Shown here piece by piece: positions 31,975 through 40,604 of a stretch of DNA of 64,000 bases (positions are counted from its first letter, which is position 1; every line of letters begins with the position of its first letter). The notes beneath the pieces are model-generated. The model worked only from the letters and a program-made list of their open reading frames with translations. It did not search any database and was not told the DNA's origin. A program made the translations under genes and the position numbers. This DNA comes from Pedobacter ghigonis (GTDB taxonomy: Bacteria > Bacteroidota > Bacteroidia > Sphingobacteriales > Sphingobacteriaceae): contig NZ_CAESCM010000011.1 of the NCBI RefSeq assembly GCF_903166585.1, forward strand, positions 80,204 through 144,203, read 5' to 3'.

Positions 31975-32967
31975 ATGGAAGAAAAATCGACCTGGGCAAG
32001 ATTACGCTGGCCTATAAAAGCAATTATTATCGCAATACCTATCATTGGCCTTGGTTACTGGGCCTTCGAATCAGGAAAAATTGATGCCGTAGCCAACACT
32101 GATGGAAGTAAAAAAGACAGTACCGAGCAGGTATCATCTCCTGCATCGGCCAAAAGCGATGAAAAAAGAAGCTTTAATTATACTCCTGAAAAACCTGTAA
32201 ACGGCGAATATAAAGGTGTTGTAGAAGTTGGTGCATCGGGTTTTAACTCTTTTGTAGTAAATATTGATAAAGAAAAACGCTGGGAAATTATCTCTAAAGA
32301 TTTTGGAAAATCATTTGTTTACGAAGGTTTGGCAAATACTGCTGATATCAGAACCGGTTTGAAGGATTATATCGGAGCCATGTTTGATAAAGGTGTAAAA
32401 TCTAAAAACATTCACTTTGTAATCAGTTCAGGTGCACAAAAAGAACCTAAAACAACTGCCATTGTTTCTGAATTAAAGAAAATGGGCTTTGTTGTTAACC
32501 TCGTTACTGCTGAGCAGGAAGGTAAACTGGCTTTAAAGTGTGTTTTACCTGCATCTTATTATGATAATTCTTTTGTTGTAGACATTGGTTCGGGCAACAC
32601 TAAAATTTCGTGGATGGATGGCGATATTAAATCTTTTGAAGCACCAGGTGCTAAATATTATGAGAAAAACCTGAAAGATGATGTTGTATATAACGATGTT
32701 AAATCTGTATCCTCAAAAATCCCATCTACAAAACACGAAGTTTGTTTCATTATCGGAGGTGTACCCTTTGAACTAGCCAAACAAACCCGTACAGGCGATG
32801 AAAGATTTACCGTTCTAAATGATCCTGATAAATACAACACCGATAAAATTAAAATCAAAAGTGGTGTAAACATCTACAAAGCCATTAAAGATGCTACCAA
32901 TTGCGATACTTTTGTATTTGACTGGGATGCCAACTTTACCATTGGTTTTTTATTATCGCTAAAATAA
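31975..32967 (+). CDS. Membrane-anchored Ppx/GppA-like (ASKHA fold) protein
   Basis: 330 residues. An N-terminal TM helix (about 14-30: AIIIAIPIIGLGYWAF) follows a positively charged start. After a Ser/Lys linker (32-65) comes an actin-like ATPase-fold domain: phosphate-1-like EVGASGFNSFVVNI (about 79-92), VISSGAQKEPKTTAI, the Ppx/GppA-type LVTAEQEGKLAL (about 177-188), phosphate-2-like VDIGSGNTK (about 202-210) and IIGG near 260. These match exopolyphosphatase/guanosine pentaphosphatase features in order. The phosphate-1 Asp is Glu here, so activity is uncertain. By the positive-inside rule the domain faces the periplasm, which would be odd for a nucleotide-binding fold. Last gene of the operon. 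Confidence 0.72.
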   Translation: MEEKSTWARLRWPIKAIIIAIPIIGLGYWAFESGKIDAVANTDGSKKDSTEQVSSPASAKSDEKRSFNYTPEKPVNGEYKGVVEVGASGFNSFVVNIDKEKRWEIISKDFGKSFVYEGLANTADIRTGLKDYIGAMFDKGVKSKNIHFVISSGAQKEPKTTAIVSELKKMGFVVNLVTAEQEGKLALKCVLPASYYDNSFVVDIGSGNTKISWMDGDIKSFEAPGAKYYEKNLKDDVVYNDVKSVSSKIPSTKHEVCFIIGGVPFELAKQTRTGDERFTVLNDPDKYNTDKIKIKSGVNIYKAIKDATNCDTFVFDWDANFTIGFLLSLK

Positions 32968-32982
32968 TTACCTCAAAAAAGG

Positions 32983-33018
32983 AAAAGAGCGACTGCAATT
33001 AAACAGTCGCTCTTTTTT
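32983..33018 (+). terminator. Terminator of the three-gene membrane operon
   Basis: AAAAGAGCGACTG pairs with CAGTCGCTCTTTTTTT around a short loop. A perfect 11-bp stem with a long U-tract, 16 nt after the last stop. Confidence 0.95.
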
Positions 33019-33077
33019 TATGCCAAAAATTTACTTTCCTGCCATAATAACTAAGCATTGTTGTATAAACAATTTAG

Positions 33078-33085
33078 TATTTTTG
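33078..33085 (+). promoter_or_regulatory. -7 box of mqnC, almost touching the start codon
   Basis: TATTTTTG with TTG 17 nt upstream (33058-33060). It ends only 4 nt before the ATG at 33090, so the transcript is probably leaderless or nearly so, if this box is used. Confidence 0.6.
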
Positions 33086-33089
33086 CCTT

Positions 33090-34214
33090 ATGAATACAGC
33101 CGATTTACTACAAAGGGCATTACAATTTGACTTTTTAAGCCTTGAAGAAGGTGTCCATTTATACCATAATGCCGATACCGCATCTTTGATGTTTGTGGCA
33201 AATGAACTGAGAAAAATACAGGTGCCCAGCGGCAAGGTAACCTGGCAAATAGATAGAAATGTAAACACAACAAATGTTTGCATAGCCAACTGTAAATTCT
33301 GTAATTTTTTCCGCAGGCCGGGCCACGACGAAAGTTATATTACTGATATTGAAACCTATAAAGTAAAAATTGAGGAAACTTTCCGCTTAGGTGGCGATCA
33401 GCTATTGCTACAGGGCGGCCATCACCCCGATTTAGGTCTGAGTTTTTATGCTGATCTCTTTAAAAAACTAAAAGAACTATATCCCGATTTAAAACTCCAT
33501 GCTTTAGGTCCGCCAGAAATTGCACACGTAGCAAAATTAGAAGGCATTAGCCATACCGAAGTTTTAAAAACACTAAAAGAGGCCGGCATGGATTCGTTGC
33601 CTGGAGCCGGTGCAGAAATCTTAAACGACCGTGTACGCCGCTTAATTTCTAAAGGCAAATGCGGCGGTCAGGAATGGCTTGATGTAATGCGGGCCTGCCA
33701 CCAGTTGGATATTACCACTTCGGCAACCATGATGTTTGGTCATGTAGAAACCATTGAAGAGCGTTTCGAGCACCTGGTTTGGATACGTGAGGTGCAAAGC
33801 GAAAAACCTGCTGATGCCAACGGCTTCTTAGCCTTTATACCATGGCCATTTCAGGACGATGGTACTTTATTAAAAAGATTGCGCGGCATTAGCAACACTG
33901 TAACTGCAGATGAATATATCCGCATGATTGCACTTAGCCGCATCATGTTACCCAATATTAAAAACATACAGGCGAGCTGGTTAACCGTTGGTAAAACAAC
34001 AGCACAATTGTGTTTACATGCTGGCGCTAACGATTTCGGGTCGATTATGATCGAAGAAAATGTGGTTTCGGCTGCAGGTGCACCACACCGCTTTACGGCA
34101 AAAGGTATTCAACAATCGATCAGGGCAGCTGGTTTCGAGCCACAATTGCGCGGGCAAAAATACAACTACAGAGATCTACCCGAACATTTGGAAGAACAGG
34201 TAATTACATACTAA
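33090..34214 (+). CDS. mqnC: Cyclic dehypoxanthinyl futalosine synthase (radical SAM)
   Basis: A 374-residue radical SAM enzyme of the futalosine route to menaquinone; it cyclises dehypoxanthinyl futalosine. The [4Fe-4S]/SAM motif C-I-A-N-C-K-F-C (CxxxCxxC, near residues 62-69) is followed by NFFRRPG. GGDQLLLQGGHHPDLG and TSATMMFGHVET plus FIPWPFQ are family segments that point to MqnC over its relative MqnE. No other mqn gene is in the window. It begins right after the terminator of the preceding operon and may be followed by the secreted-protein gene in one transcript (15-nt gap). Confidence 0.92.
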   Translation: MNTADLLQRALQFDFLSLEEGVHLYHNADTASLMFVANELRKIQVPSGKVTWQIDRNVNTTNVCIANCKFCNFFRRPGHDESYITDIETYKVKIEETFRLGGDQLLLQGGHHPDLGLSFYADLFKKLKELYPDLKLHALGPPEIAHVAKLEGISHTEVLKTLKEAGMDSLPGAGAEILNDRVRRLISKGKCGGQEWLDVMRACHQLDITTSATMMFGHVETIEERFEHLVWIREVQSEKPADANGFLAFIPWPFQDDGTLLKRLRGISNTVTADEYIRMIALSRIMLPNIKNIQASWLTVGKTTAQLCLHAGANDFGSIMIEENVVSAAGAPHRFTAKGIQQSIRAAGFEPQLRGQKYNYRDLPEHLEEQVITY

Positions 34215-34229
34215 ATAAAAAATGCGCTC

Positions 34230-34736
34230 ATGCTAAAAAGAACAACACTTATCCTGCTATTGGTAGTTGGAGCTGTTAAATTAAATGCACAAAACAAGTG
34301 GTTTAAACAACAAATTAACGAAAAGGCAAGCGTTAGCTTTCCCATTCAGCCAAAAAAAGTTAATGAAACCTCTTATGCCGTAAAAGATACCACTGGGATC
34401 ATTTATGTTAGTTCGAGAGTTGATTTGCTTCCGATTACACAATTAGATTTAGCAACTTTGAATGCTGAAATTGAAAATCAAAAATTTGCAGATGATTTTG
34501 TAGTGGGCATAAGTGGTTCATTTCCTAAATATAAATTTGAAAGCCCGAAGCTAATCATGGTAAGTGGCCTAAGGGCATATGCAGTAGTAGCCCGCGATGA
34601 AGTAAACAAACTTAGCCTTTTCATGAATGTTTGTTTTTTAGACGGTACTTCGTATAGTTTTTCCTGTATTGTACCCGATGGAAAGAGCATGAAACATAAA
34701 GATACATTCCTGAGCACAATATGGCTTAAGAATTAG
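34230..34736 (+). CDS. Hypothetical secreted protein
   Basis: A 168-residue exported protein. The signal is MLKRTTLILLLVVGAVKLNA, cut before QNKWFKQ. The mature part reads like a small beta-alpha domain (ASVSFPIQPKKVNETSYAV), a pattern seen in Bacteroidota exported proteins of unknown role. No catalytic motif. It starts 15 nt after mqnC and ends before a hairpin shared with the convergent ferritin-like gene. No functional link to menaquinone synthesis can be claimed. Confidence 0.7.
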   Translation: MLKRTTLILLLVVGAVKLNAQNKWFKQQINEKASVSFPIQPKKVNETSYAVKDTTGIIYVSSRVDLLPITQLDLATLNAEIENQKFADDFVVGISGSFPKYKFESPKLIMVSGLRAYAVVARDEVNKLSLFMNVCFLDGTSYSFSCIVPDGKSMKHKDTFLSTIWLKN

Positions 34737-34761
34737 CGATTCAGTTCGTATATCCACAAAA

Positions 34762-34791
34762 AAGGGAAGCAGCCCAAACGCTACTTCCCTA
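34762..34791. terminator. Bidirectional terminator between convergent genes
   Basis: AGGGAAGcAGC pairs with GCTaCTTCCCT around a short loop. It lies between the secreted-protein gene and the ferritin-like gene. Confidence 0.75.
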
Positions 34792-34829
34792 CCTTAAACT
34801 AAACATTACCTGCTCAACAATCTATTTGG

Positions 34830-35708
34830 CTACGATAATTTTTTACCTGGTAATAAAAATAAGTTAGCAATAGCAATTACACTTGCTTTATCTAAAGGCT
34901 CATCAAAACTCTCAACCGCTGCAAGTTTAGCTGCTGTTGCATTAGGTGCACCGGTAATATTTGCAATATTAACATTGGCCTGTACGGTTAAATCTTCGCC
35001 AGCATACACTGCATCTACCTGTGGTACCCCCGAATCATTTGCCTGACCTGAAGCACCAAGACTAACCCATGGTTTATAAACCGCTGTACCGGCTGCAGTA
35101 CGCATTTGGCGAATGTGCGACGCATGGCGTGCCTCTACCGAGTGAATCTGTAAAGCCGTTTGTAATACCCCCGGACTAACCAGTAAGTTTCCTGCCTGAC
35201 CTTTATATGCCCTAACACCAGTATCTTCAAAACCTTGTGCTACTGCCAGAAAAATACCATAATCATTGTACACTGTAGCAAAAGTACCTCCTGCCCTAAA
35301 ATCGGTATCGGCATAGGCAATTGGCGCACGTGCCGAACTTCCTAATGCACCCACTAACAAATCAACGTGTGCTTTTTCATGATCGCGAATGGTAGTAATC
35401 GCAGTTTTTGCTGCCGCTGTTGGATAAGTGAAAGTAACATCTGTTCCCAATAAGGCATGATTATAAAAATGATATTCCAGATATTCTAACGATAATGCAA
35501 AGTTTAACACATCAACCACCGCTGCTGGTAAAGCAGTTTGGCCATAAGCTTTCTGAAACATTGACCCCAAAGCCAAAGGCATAGCAGCCAGAGAGATTTT
35601 TTTTCCCATGTTGAAAAAGCTTTTCATTGCGGCTCTTCTCGGGTTTAAACGCTCATAGATTTCACCATCAACTTTTTCAATTTCTTCTAATATATTTACG
35701 ATATTCAT
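34830..35708 (-). CDS. Ferritin-like domain-containing protein
   Basis: A 292-residue protein with a helical ferritin-like fold. An N-terminal soluble segment (1-30) with NPRRAAMKSFFNMGKKISL leads into a hydrophobic helix (LAAMPLALGSMFQKAYG), so it may be exported, perhaps by the Tat route (RR at 24-25, though the motif is imperfect). The body has four helices with conserved E/H sites: LSLEYLEYHFYNHALL, IRDHEKAHVDLL, FEDTGVRAYKGQ and HSVEARHASHIR, as in the bacterial ferritin-like/desiccation-related family. It lies 18 nt after the second ferritin-like gene, so the two form an operon. Confidence 0.88.
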   Translation of the reverse strand: MNIVNILEEIEKVDGEIYERLNPRRAAMKSFFNMGKKISLAAMPLALGSMFQKAYGQTALPAAVVDVLNFALSLEYLEYHFYNHALLGTDVTFTYPTAAAKTAITTIRDHEKAHVDLLVGALGSSARAPIAYADTDFRAGGTFATVYNDYGIFLAVAQGFEDTGVRAYKGQAGNLLVSPGVLQTALQIHSVEARHASHIRQMRTAAGTAVYKPWVSLGASGQANDSGVPQVDAVYAGEDLTVQANVNIANITGAPNATAAKLAAVESFDEPLDKASVIAIANLFLLPGKKLS

Positions 35709-35726
35709 GATTTCTGATTTTAAAAA

Positions 35727-36449
35727 TTAAAGATTAATTACATTAATTTTGGTTTTAATATACTTGCCAGCTATTGCCAAAACCTTATCAGGTGTTAGAG
35801 CAGCATCCAGGCCTCCGGCGTTGTTAGCACCAAGTGGTGCAAGACTGTTCAGATCGGCAAATGATCCGTTTGAAATTAAATCACGTACATAAGCTGCGTG
35901 ACGGGCTTCAACCGAAACAATTTTACCTGCAAGCAATAAATAAGTGCCATTTTTAATTCGTGGTCCGGCACCATTATAAGCAGAAACCCCTAAATCTTCG
36001 AAAGCCATTGCTGTACCCAACACACTGGATGAGCTTGTAAAATCAATTGATGAGAAATCTACCTCTAAACTTCCTATTGCAGCTGTACCTAGAGCCGCCT
36101 TGAAAAACTCACGGTGTGCAATTTCGTGAAACTGAATATCCTGAAAATAGGCCTTCTGAGCAGCTGTGAAACTTGCCGGCGGTGCCGAAGCTACCTTAAC
36201 ATAAAATGCAGCTTCCAACTGTTCTAAAGCATAAGCATAATTGAGTACGCCAAAATCATCTTTAAAATCTAAAGTTGCCCCGGTTGTCATTTCCGGATAG
36301 CCACGGTCTTTTTTACAACCTGCCGCTACAAGGGCAATACCTGCAGCACTGGCTCCTGCATACTGAAGAAAAGATCTCCTCCCTACAGCTTTTTCAAATA
36401 AACTTTCATCCTGAAGTTCACTTTTCGTTACTAGTTCATTGTTTTTCAT
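35727..36449 (-). CDS. Ferritin-like domain protein with Tat lipoprotein-type signal
   Basis: 240 residues. The N-terminus has a twin-arginine motif G-R-R-S-F-L-Q (about 28-34), a hydrophobic stretch (YAGASAAGIALVAAG) and Cys at 45, so it should be a Tat-exported lipoprotein. The ferritin-like body has YALEQLEAAFY, FQDIQFHEIAHREFF, FEDLGVSAYNGAG and VSVEARHAAYVRDL, the same metal-ligand pattern as the downstream gene. It is first in the two-gene operon. It is divergent from the LytTR regulator, whose start is 123 nt away. Confidence 0.88.
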   Translation of the reverse strand: MKNNELVTKSELQDESLFEKAVGRRSFLQYAGASAAGIALVAAGCKKDRGYPEMTTGATLDFKDDFGVLNYAYALEQLEAAFYVKVASAPPASFTAAQKAYFQDIQFHEIAHREFFKAALGTAAIGSLEVDFSSIDFTSSSSVLGTAMAFEDLGVSAYNGAGPRIKNGTYLLLAGKIVSVEARHAAYVRDLISNGSFADLNSLAPLGANNAGGLDAALTPDKVLAIAGKYIKTKINVINL

Positions 36450-36572
36450 AGTGATCTATGTTAGTGGTTTTGAATACGTTTGATGATACATACGTGACAA
36501 TCGGAACACTGGTTTTTTGCGATTGTATTTTTTTTTGTTCTCCGATTTTAATACATTCACCAGCATATTGCT

Positions 36573-37358
36573 ATGACGACTTTAAAAGCCATTATTGTTG
36601 ACGATGAGGAATTTGCCCGTTCATCGTTATTTTTTTTACTGCAACAGAACTGCCCACAGGTAGAAATTACCGGTATTGCAAGGTCTGTGGCGGAGGCAAA
36701 AGACATTTTAGCCCACCACCCTATCGACCTGATTTTTTTAGATATTGCCATGCCGGGCGGTAACGGTTTTGAGTTGATCCCGGATGCGCAAAAGCAAAAT
36801 GCAGCAGTTATTTTTACTACGGCTTATGATCAGTATGCACTTAAAGCCATTAAAGCCAATGCACTGGATTATTTATTAAAACCAATTGATATTGACGAGC
36901 TTACCATAGCCGTGGAGAAGGTTTTTCAGCACATTAAGCGATTTAAGGGGCAGGAAGAAAACGACGAAAGAATCCAAAATCTGGCTTCTAGTTTAAGCTC
37001 CAGAACGGAGATTAAAAAACTAACATTACCTTACGGGCAAGGCTTTAAAATGATCGACATTGACGACATCATTTATATCGAAGCCGATAGTAATTATTCC
37101 ATTGTACACTTAAATAACCTCGATAAAATAACAGTCTCGAAAGTTTTACGCGAATTTGAAGAGCTTTTACCAACCGATCAGTTCGTTAGGATCCATAAAT
37201 CGAGTATTATAAACCTTAACCACCTAAAAGAATACAATTCTAAAAATGGTTTGCAGGTGTTCTTAAAAAATGGCGAAAGCATAAATATTTCGCGCCGCAG
37301 GGCTAGCGATTTCTTCGAAAAAATAAAACTATTTACAAAGGCAAACAGTGAGCATTAA
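36573..37358 (+). CDS. LytTR-family response regulator
   Basis: A 261-residue two-component regulator. The receiver domain (1-~120) has acidic DDEE at 10-13 and the phospho-acceptor Asp57 in DLIFLDIAMPGG. The LytTR DNA-binding domain (about 150-255) has DIIYIEADSNYSIVHL, KVLREFEELL and FVRIHKSSIINL. It overlaps the kinase gene by 11 nt and is the first gene of a regulator-kinase pair. The divergent ferritin-like operon is a natural candidate target, but no site was proven. Confidence 0.95.
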   Translation: MTTLKAIIVDDEEFARSSLFFLLQQNCPQVEITGIARSVAEAKDILAHHPIDLIFLDIAMPGGNGFELIPDAQKQNAAVIFTTAYDQYALKAIKANALDYLLKPIDIDELTIAVEKVFQHIKRFKGQEENDERIQNLASSLSSRTEIKKLTLPYGQGFKMIDIDDIIYIEADSNYSIVHLNNLDKITVSKVLREFEELLPTDQFVRIHKSSIINLNHLKEYNSKNGLQVFLKNGESINISRRRASDFFEKIKLFTKANSEH

Positions 37359-40353
37359 ATACCGCATAGCGCACAGAAAACAGGCTAAAAACGCATTGTT
37401 GAAGTTAAACCTCAGCCGAAATTTCTTTGCACTTTTTCTTTTGTTTTTAGCTTTTTTCCCGTTCAGAACACTATTTGCACAAACCACTTACCTACCCCAT
37501 TACAATGCAAAAAGTGGTTTGGCCAGCAATAACTGTTACTACATTTTACAAGATAAAAAAGGCTTTATCTGGATTGCTACCGACAACGGATTAAGCCGTT
37601 TTGATGGTACTAATTTCCAGAATTTTACCATTGAAGATGGCTTGCCCGATACACAAATCCTCCAGATGAAAGAGGATAATGATGGCCGCCTATGGTTTTT
37701 TGCACTTAATGGTCAGCTTAGTTATTTAAAAGATGGTAAATTTTATAACCGCAATAACGATCAGCTTTTAAAAAAACTGAGTTTCAATACGGTAATTGTC
37801 TCTTTTTTAATAGATAAGGCCGGCAGGATTTGGCTGGGAACTAACGCCAACCTGATCGTTTGCTGGGATGGAAAAACGATAAAAAAATACATCTCACCCA
37901 ATCCCAACGATAAGTTTATCAATGCTTTTATCCACGAAGACGAGCAGGGAAATATATTGGCCTATAGCGACCAGAGCGTTCAGCGGTTTAATGGAAAAAC
38001 CTTTTCGCTTATCAAATCGAAAGTACTGCCACTATCTTACATGGCCGCAGCCAATACTGCCGGCAAATCGATGTTTTATCTCGATAATGGTGGTTTAAAA
38101 GAATTTAAGCATGGGCACATTAACGATTTAATTGCCATTCCGCAGAACCTGATCAAAAATATGTCGGGCTATTTTTATTACGACAACAGCACCAAAGAAG
38201 TATGGCTTTCCAATGCCAATGGTGTCTTTGCCTTAAATAAAAATGGCAAAACGGTGCAATACCTTCAGGATATTCCGGTAAACCAGGTAATAAAAGATAA
38301 CAACCAGAACATGTGGTTTGCTACCACCCAGGGCATCTACATGTTACCCAATGTTAACAACCGTTTATCCATTATTGATGCCGAATCGGGTCTGAGCAGC
38401 AATGTAATTAAAAGCATTACCAAAGATGGAAAAAACAGGCTTTGGCTGGGTACCGATGATGCGGTAATTGATGTTTTAACCATTAACAACTACCAGGTTG
38501 ACGAAATTGGTTTAGACGATTTTAAAAAGTATAAAACCATTAAACAGATTACTTTCGATCCGAAAGATCAATCAATTTACTTTGCATCCGATTACGGAAT
38601 GGGTGTTTTTAAACACATTTATAACAGCACCGAAGAGGTAAGCTATTTAAAAGAATCGAACAATTCCATGTTCGTAATTAAGCACTTCAGCGTTGGCGAA
38701 AACAACAACCATTTGGCACTTGCACTTTCTTCAGGAGTAGTTTTCCTGGCGGATAGAAAAAATAAATTCGAGTTTAACGCAGCAAAATACCGCGAAAAAG
38801 AAGACTTTTTTAAAGACCGTTCTTACCATGTTTTTTATGATCGCGATGGCAATCTCTGGTTTTCCAATATCAATGGCCTTTCGCAATTGGTAAAAGGAAA
38901 GCTGATTAAACATTTTGAAAACCATCCCCTGCTTACCAAGCGTATTAACGATATCCAGCAGCTTGCCGACGGCACTTTGGTACTGGCCACCGATGGCTAC
39001 GGACTGATTTTTTATAAAGACAATAAAATCAGGACGCAGATTACCCAAAAAGACGGTTTAACTAACAATATCTGCACTAAAATTTTCGTCAAAAACAATG
39101 AGATATGGGTACTCACCAACAAAGGTGTAAATAAAATTGCCAACTACCCTTTCGAGCCCAGTGTAGCCAATTTCGATTACGGGAAAGACTTGTTAAGCGA
39201 TGACGTAAACAGTTTGTTTATTGATGATAGTACCGCTTATTTTGCAACAAACAAAGGGCTGATACTCTTTAAATATAACAATAAAAACAGTCTTAGAAGC
39301 TTGCCCAAGGTATACGTAACTTCTATTATTAAAGATAACGAACGTTTACCCGTAAACCAGGGCAATTTCACTTTCGAAACAGGTAACAATACCATTCTGT
39401 TTACCTTTAGTGCGGTTGATTTTACCACCAGCGATATTACCTACCGTTACCGTTTAAACGAAAACCTGGCATGGGTTGAAACCCGTACGCGCCGTCTCGA
39501 TTTTTCATCCCTACAGGCCGGCGATTATGTTTTTGAAGTAAGTGCCAAAAGCCAGAACGGAAACTGGGGCGAGCCTGCAAAAATTGCTTTTACCATTAAA
39601 AAACATTTCTGGCAGAGCCTGTGGTTCCTTTCCATTTTGATTTTGCTCGTAGCCTATATTTTTTATAAAGTAGCCGTTTACATTACCCGTAAACAAAAAG
39701 ATAAAGAGCAGGAACAGTTGCTGTTAAAAAACAAAGTATTGATGCTGGAGCAACAGGCCCTGCAGGCCATGATGAATCCACATTTTGTATTTAATGTGAT
39801 GAATTCCATTCAGCATTACATTAATACACAAAATACAGCTTCGGCTAACAAGGTTTTAACCGGTTTTGCGCGCCTGATCAGAAAGAACCTGGAAATTTGT
39901 ACCAAGAGTTATATTTCGCTGGAAGAGGAACTCGAATACCTCAACCTCTACCTTAAACTGGAAAAAAACCGCTTCGGCGATAAACTGGAATACATTTTCA
40001 CTATTGACGAAAATATCGATCAGGAAGAAACGTTTATCCCTTCCATGTTATTGCAGCCTTACGTAGAAAACGCTATCTGGCATGGCATTATGCCAAAAGA
40101 AACCGGTGGCCAAATCCAGATCAACATTAAACTGCAGGATGCTTTTTATTTAAACATCGAAATTATAGATGATGGTGTAGGTATTGATAACTCTTTAAAG
40201 AACAAAAAAGAAACCCATATCAGTAAAGGTATGCAACTTACCAAAGAGCGATTGCACCTTTTAGGTCAGATTGGAGCAAAACCTATACACTTAAGTGTAC
40301 GCCAAAACACTACAAATGGTACAACAGTATCTATTTCTATACCGTTAAAATAG
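37348..40353 (+). CDS. Propeller-type sensor histidine kinase (LytS-like)
   Basis: 1001 residues. A signal/TM N-terminus (about 22-48: NFFALFLLFLAFFPFRTLFA) leads to a periplasmic two-component-regulator propeller made of repeats such as GFIWIATDNGLSRFDG and GRIWLGTNANL. A Y_Y_Y-like beta domain follows (about 660-755: ITYRYRLNENLAWVE), then a TM helix (about 760-778), a coiled coil and a His_kinase domain with MNPHFVFN, where His812 is the acceptor. The ATPase part has LLQPYVENAIWHGI and DDGVGID. It starts at GTG 37348, overlapping the regulator gene. This architecture is typical of hybrid-like Bacteroidota sensors for extracellular cues. Confidence 0.92.
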   Translation: MSIKYRIAHRKQAKNALLKLNLSRNFFALFLLFLAFFPFRTLFAQTTYLPHYNAKSGLASNNCYYILQDKKGFIWIATDNGLSRFDGTNFQNFTIEDGLPDTQILQMKEDNDGRLWFFALNGQLSYLKDGKFYNRNNDQLLKKLSFNTVIVSFLIDKAGRIWLGTNANLIVCWDGKTIKKYISPNPNDKFINAFIHEDEQGNILAYSDQSVQRFNGKTFSLIKSKVLPLSYMAAANTAGKSMFYLDNGGLKEFKHGHINDLIAIPQNLIKNMSGYFYYDNSTKEVWLSNANGVFALNKNGKTVQYLQDIPVNQVIKDNNQNMWFATTQGIYMLPNVNNRLSIIDAESGLSSNVIKSITKDGKNRLWLGTDDAVIDVLTINNYQVDEIGLDDFKKYKTIKQITFDPKDQSIYFASDYGMGVFKHIYNSTEEVSYLKESNNSMFVIKHFSVGENNNHLALALSSGVVFLADRKNKFEFNAAKYREKEDFFKDRSYHVFYDRDGNLWFSNINGLSQLVKGKLIKHFENHPLLTKRINDIQQLADGTLVLATDGYGLIFYKDNKIRTQITQKDGLTNNICTKIFVKNNEIWVLTNKGVNKIANYPFEPSVANFDYGKDLLSDDVNSLFIDDSTAYFATNKGLILFKYNNKNSLRSLPKVYVTSIIKDNERLPVNQGNFTFETGNNTILFTFSAVDFTTSDITYRYRLNENLAWVETRTRRLDFSSLQAGDYVFEVSAKSQNGNWGEPAKIAFTIKKHFWQSLWFLSILILLVAYIFYKVAVYITRKQKDKEQEQLLLKNKVLMLEQQALQAMMNPHFVFNVMNSIQHYINTQNTASANKVLTGFARLIRKNLEICTKSYISLEEELEYLNLYLKLEKNRFGDKLEYIFTIDENIDQEETFIPSMLLQPYVENAIWHGIMPKETGGQIQINIKLQDAFYLNIEIIDDGVGIDNSLKNKKETHISKGMQLTKERLHLLGQIGAKPIHLSVRQNTTNGTTVSISIPLK

Positions 40354-40541
40354 AAAATTTACCGTTTACTCAATTATTAATACCACTCACTAAATAGGAG
40401 TTTCACGGAAGCCCGATTAGCCTTAAACTTGTCATAGAAATAAACGATAGTGTTTATCAAAGACGTTCTTATAGAATTGATATAGATATTTAATAACCTA
40501 ACCTAAAACTATATCTTAATTCAGGTTTCATTTGTGTGTTG

Positions 40542-40580
40542 AAAGCGGTCTTGTTTTTAGAAGCGAGACCGCTTTTTTTA
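40542..40580 (+). terminator. Terminator before scpB
   Basis: AAAGCGGTCT pairs with cGAGACCGCTTTTTTTA. It lies 190 nt after the kinase gene and 25 nt before the scpB start. The 190 nt in between hold no ORF. Confidence 0.8.
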
Positions 40581-40593
40581 TGCCCAAAAATTC

Positions 40594-40601
40594 TATTTTT
40601 G
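40594..40601 (+). promoter_or_regulatory. -7 box of scpB, adjacent to the start codon
   Basis: TATTTTTG matches TAnnTTTG exactly and ends 3 nt before the ATG at 40605. If used, the mRNA is leaderless. Confidence 0.55.
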
Positions 40602-40604
40602 CAT

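Noticed and set aside
33090-34214. Alternative call as MqnE (aminofutalosine synthase)
   Set aside because: Both are radical SAM relatives with a similar CxxxCxxC, but TMMFGHVET and FIPWPFQ fit MqnC better.
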